40,707 bases of DNA, from assembly GCA_927435855.1 (NCBI GenBank), contig CAKMJZ010000053.1, positions 1 through 40,707 on the forward strand. The letters run 5' to 3'. Position numbers and translations under genes: made by a program. The notes beneath the pieces are model-generated. The model was not told the DNA's origin. It did no database searches and saw only the letters and a program-made list of their open reading frames with translations. This document shows, piece after piece, positions 40,001 through 40,707 of the stretch (the stretch's first letter is position 1; each line of letters begins with the position of its first letter). The stretch is from an uncultured Erysipelotrichaceae bacterium (GTDB lineage Bacteria > Bacillota_I > Bacilli_A > Erysipelotrichales > Erysipelotrichaceae).

Positions 40001-40030
40001 AAGAAAAATCACTCCATCAAGTGAAGTGAT
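40001..40030 (-). terminator. Terminator of the RIC-like gene
   Basis: ATCACT and AGTGAT around an 11-nt loop, followed by TTTTTCTTTT on the minus strand. Confidence 0.65.
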
Positions 40031-40049
40031 ATTTACTTAAAATCAAGAT

Positions 40050-40352
40050 TTACTCATAATAGGATGAATTCAATCGCTTGAGCATTTCATAAACCGCTTC
40101 AAAAGTTTCACAGACATCATTTGGAATTGTGTAATTGTTCGTAACTTCACGCAACTGAGCAAATTCCTCAATTAGATCAGGTTTTGCGGGATAAGCAGCT
40201 TTGGTTTTCTGATGAATGCTGTCAAACAATCCTCGAACATCATGGAATTCCGGATGATGATCACCATGCACCCGATCTACTACTGGAACGTACTGTATCA
40301 ATGCCGGTAATGTATCCTGAACCGCTTTGTCAAACGTTGATAATTGTGCCAT
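40050..40352 (-). CDS. Short RIC-type iron-sulfur cluster repair protein
   Basis: 100 residues. VPVVDRVHGDHHPEFHDVRGLFDSI and the later LREVTNNYTIPNDVCETFEAVYEML fit the short Ric proteins of Firmicutes, a compact relative of ScdA/YtfE di-iron proteins that repair nitrosative and oxidative damage to Fe-S clusters. His-rich positions (VHGDHHPEFH) and conserved acidic residues could bind the di-iron site. The full HHE hemerythrin domain of ScdA is not present. The start follows AGAGGAAATAAAC. It stands under a promoter with an FNR/CRP-like box centred near -42. Confidence 0.78.
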   Translation of the reverse strand: MAQLSTFDKAVQDTLPALIQYVPVVDRVHGDHHPEFHDVRGLFDSIHQKTKAAYPAKPDLIEEFAQLREVTNNYTIPNDVCETFEAVYEMLKRLNSSYYE

Positions 40353-40403
40353 TGTTTATTTCCTCTTTCTTTAGAAATTGAGAATCCGATTCCCTTCTTC
40401 CTC

Positions 40404-40446
40404 ATTATAAACTCAAAACATACAGTATTTCTTTGATACAAGTCAA
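40404..40446 (-). promoter_or_regulatory. FNR/CRP-like activated promoter of the RIC-like gene
   Basis: On the minus strand TTGACTTGTATCAA (40433-40446; nine of ten bases of TTGAT-N4-ATCAA) is followed by TATAAT (40404-40409) with no -35. The box centre lies about 42 nt from the expected start, the class II activator position. Confidence 0.6.
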
Positions 40447-40610
40447 ATTTTGGGTTATTTATGAAAAAACAAAACCGCTAACCAGCGGCTCAGTTATTGC
40501 ATTGGTGGAGGTGAACAGTACATAAGCTTACCTAACGACAAGAATAAAGCAGAAATCTATAAAAAAACAGAAGAAACATACTAATCATGAAAATGTGACT
40601 TGTATCAAAG
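40431..40610. repeat. Inverted copies of a 21-bp FNR-like element
   Basis: CTTTGATACAAGTCA at 40431-40445 and its exact complement at 40596-40610 extend, with one mismatch, to 20 of 21 bases (arms 40431-40451 and 40590-40610). They face opposite directions across about 140 bp. Confidence 0.7.
40471..40488 (-). terminator. Possible minus-strand hairpin terminator
   Basis: CCGCT-GGTT-AGCGG followed by TTTTGTTTTTTC on the minus strand. No minus-strand gene is visible to its right within the window, so it may be a relic or insulate the RIC promoter from distal transcription. Confidence 0.5.
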
Positions 40611-40636
40611 TAATGTTGTTTTGTCAGGGGCATAAT
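40595..40636 (+). promoter_or_regulatory. FNR/CRP-like activated promoter facing the window end
   Basis: GTGACTTGTATCAA (40595-40608) lies upstream of CATAAT (40631-40636), with its centre about 41.5 nt before the expected start. AAGGAGG at 40673-40679 shows that a plus-strand gene begins at or just past the end; the ATG at 40701 is 21 nt from it, so the start is unclear. Confidence 0.5.
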
Positions 40637-40645
40637 GTGAATGAA

Positions 40646-40660
40646 GGAAATCGAATTTCC
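40646..40660. promoter_or_regulatory. GGAAAT-CGA-ATTTCC palindrome in the leader of the last gene
   Basis: A perfect 6-bp inverted repeat with a 3-nt centre just downstream of the expected start site. It could be a second operator or an RNA hairpin ahead of the AAGGAGG ribosome site. Confidence 0.35.
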
Positions 40661-40707
40661 AATAACTTAAATAAGGAGGACCATTTTACTTCGATTCCGA
40701 ATGTTTA

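Noticed and set aside
40480-40585. Short plus-strand frame (GGGEQYISLPNDKNKAEIYKK...) as a pseudogene tail
   Set aside because: No start codon and too short; it lies between regulatory elements. I cannot support it as a gene relic.

Overview
The window is about 40.7 kb of AT-rich bacterial DNA and gene-dense, with many 1-11 nt gene overlaps and strong AGGAG-type ribosome sites. Many intergenic gaps hold an intrinsic terminator. UGA is a normal stop (for example in feoB and the glycosyltransferase). Content suggests Bacillota or a deep Mycoplasmatota relative (Acholeplasma/Izemoplasma/Haloplasma/Erysipelotrichia-like): mevalonate pathway, FeoAB with a short MntR-like regulator, a GT4 resembling glycolipid synthases, YwaF-type membrane protein, Rnf/Nqr-type redox pump. 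No rRNA, phage, IS or CRISPR is seen. Taxonomy is inference.

Layout, mostly minus strand. (1) 214-4491: sulfur operon (CstB-like persulfide dioxygenase/rhodanese, SLC13 permease, two half-size YeeE/YedE subunits) behind a TGGACA-N17-TATAAT promoter and a ~240-nt leader. (2) 5097-5552: DUF305 membrane protein. (3) 5834-6175: tRNA-Val, -Arg, -Pro, -Ala operon with its own promoter and terminator. (4) 6240-9276: feoA-feoB-FeoB-associated Cys-rich peptide-DtxR/MntR-Smr operon with a palindrome on its promoter. (5) 9383-13102: cysteine desulfurase, thioredoxin-like protein, thioredoxin-CcdA-like membrane protein, hydrolase and small membrane protein. (6) 13185-17253: MacB/FtsX-type ABC exporter; one permease appears to start at AUA. 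(7) 17352-22870: mevalonate operon with a mevalonate kinase-diphosphomevalonate decarboxylase fusion, phosphomevalonate kinase, type 2 IPP isomerase and, upstream, a TctA-like permease with a small membrane partner.

(8) 23120-28563: nucleotidyltransferase-like protein, YwaF, LURP-one-like protein, GT4, a small 4-TM protein and a three-repeat FN3-like surface protein. (9) 28804-32624: five-gene redox pump combining RnfD/G/E/A-type membrane subunits with an NqrF-type NADH dehydrogenase, lacking NqrA, RnfB and RnfC. (10) 33027-35291: polar amino acid ABC importer. (11) 35383-38762: degenerate ADP-ribosylglycohydrolase homologue, alpha/beta hydrolase, secreted subtilase. (12) 39091-40707: PPK2-type polyphosphate kinase behind tandem TTCATGA repeats, and a short RIC-type di-iron repair protein. 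The latter lies behind one of two inverted FNR/CRP-like boxes, the other facing a gene that starts at or beyond the window end.

The strongest leads are the MVK-MVD fusion in an operon with a transporter, the RnfDGEA+NqrF hybrid, the AUA-start permease, and the paired FNR-like boxes. No single obviously unprecedented defence or mobile system is visible.
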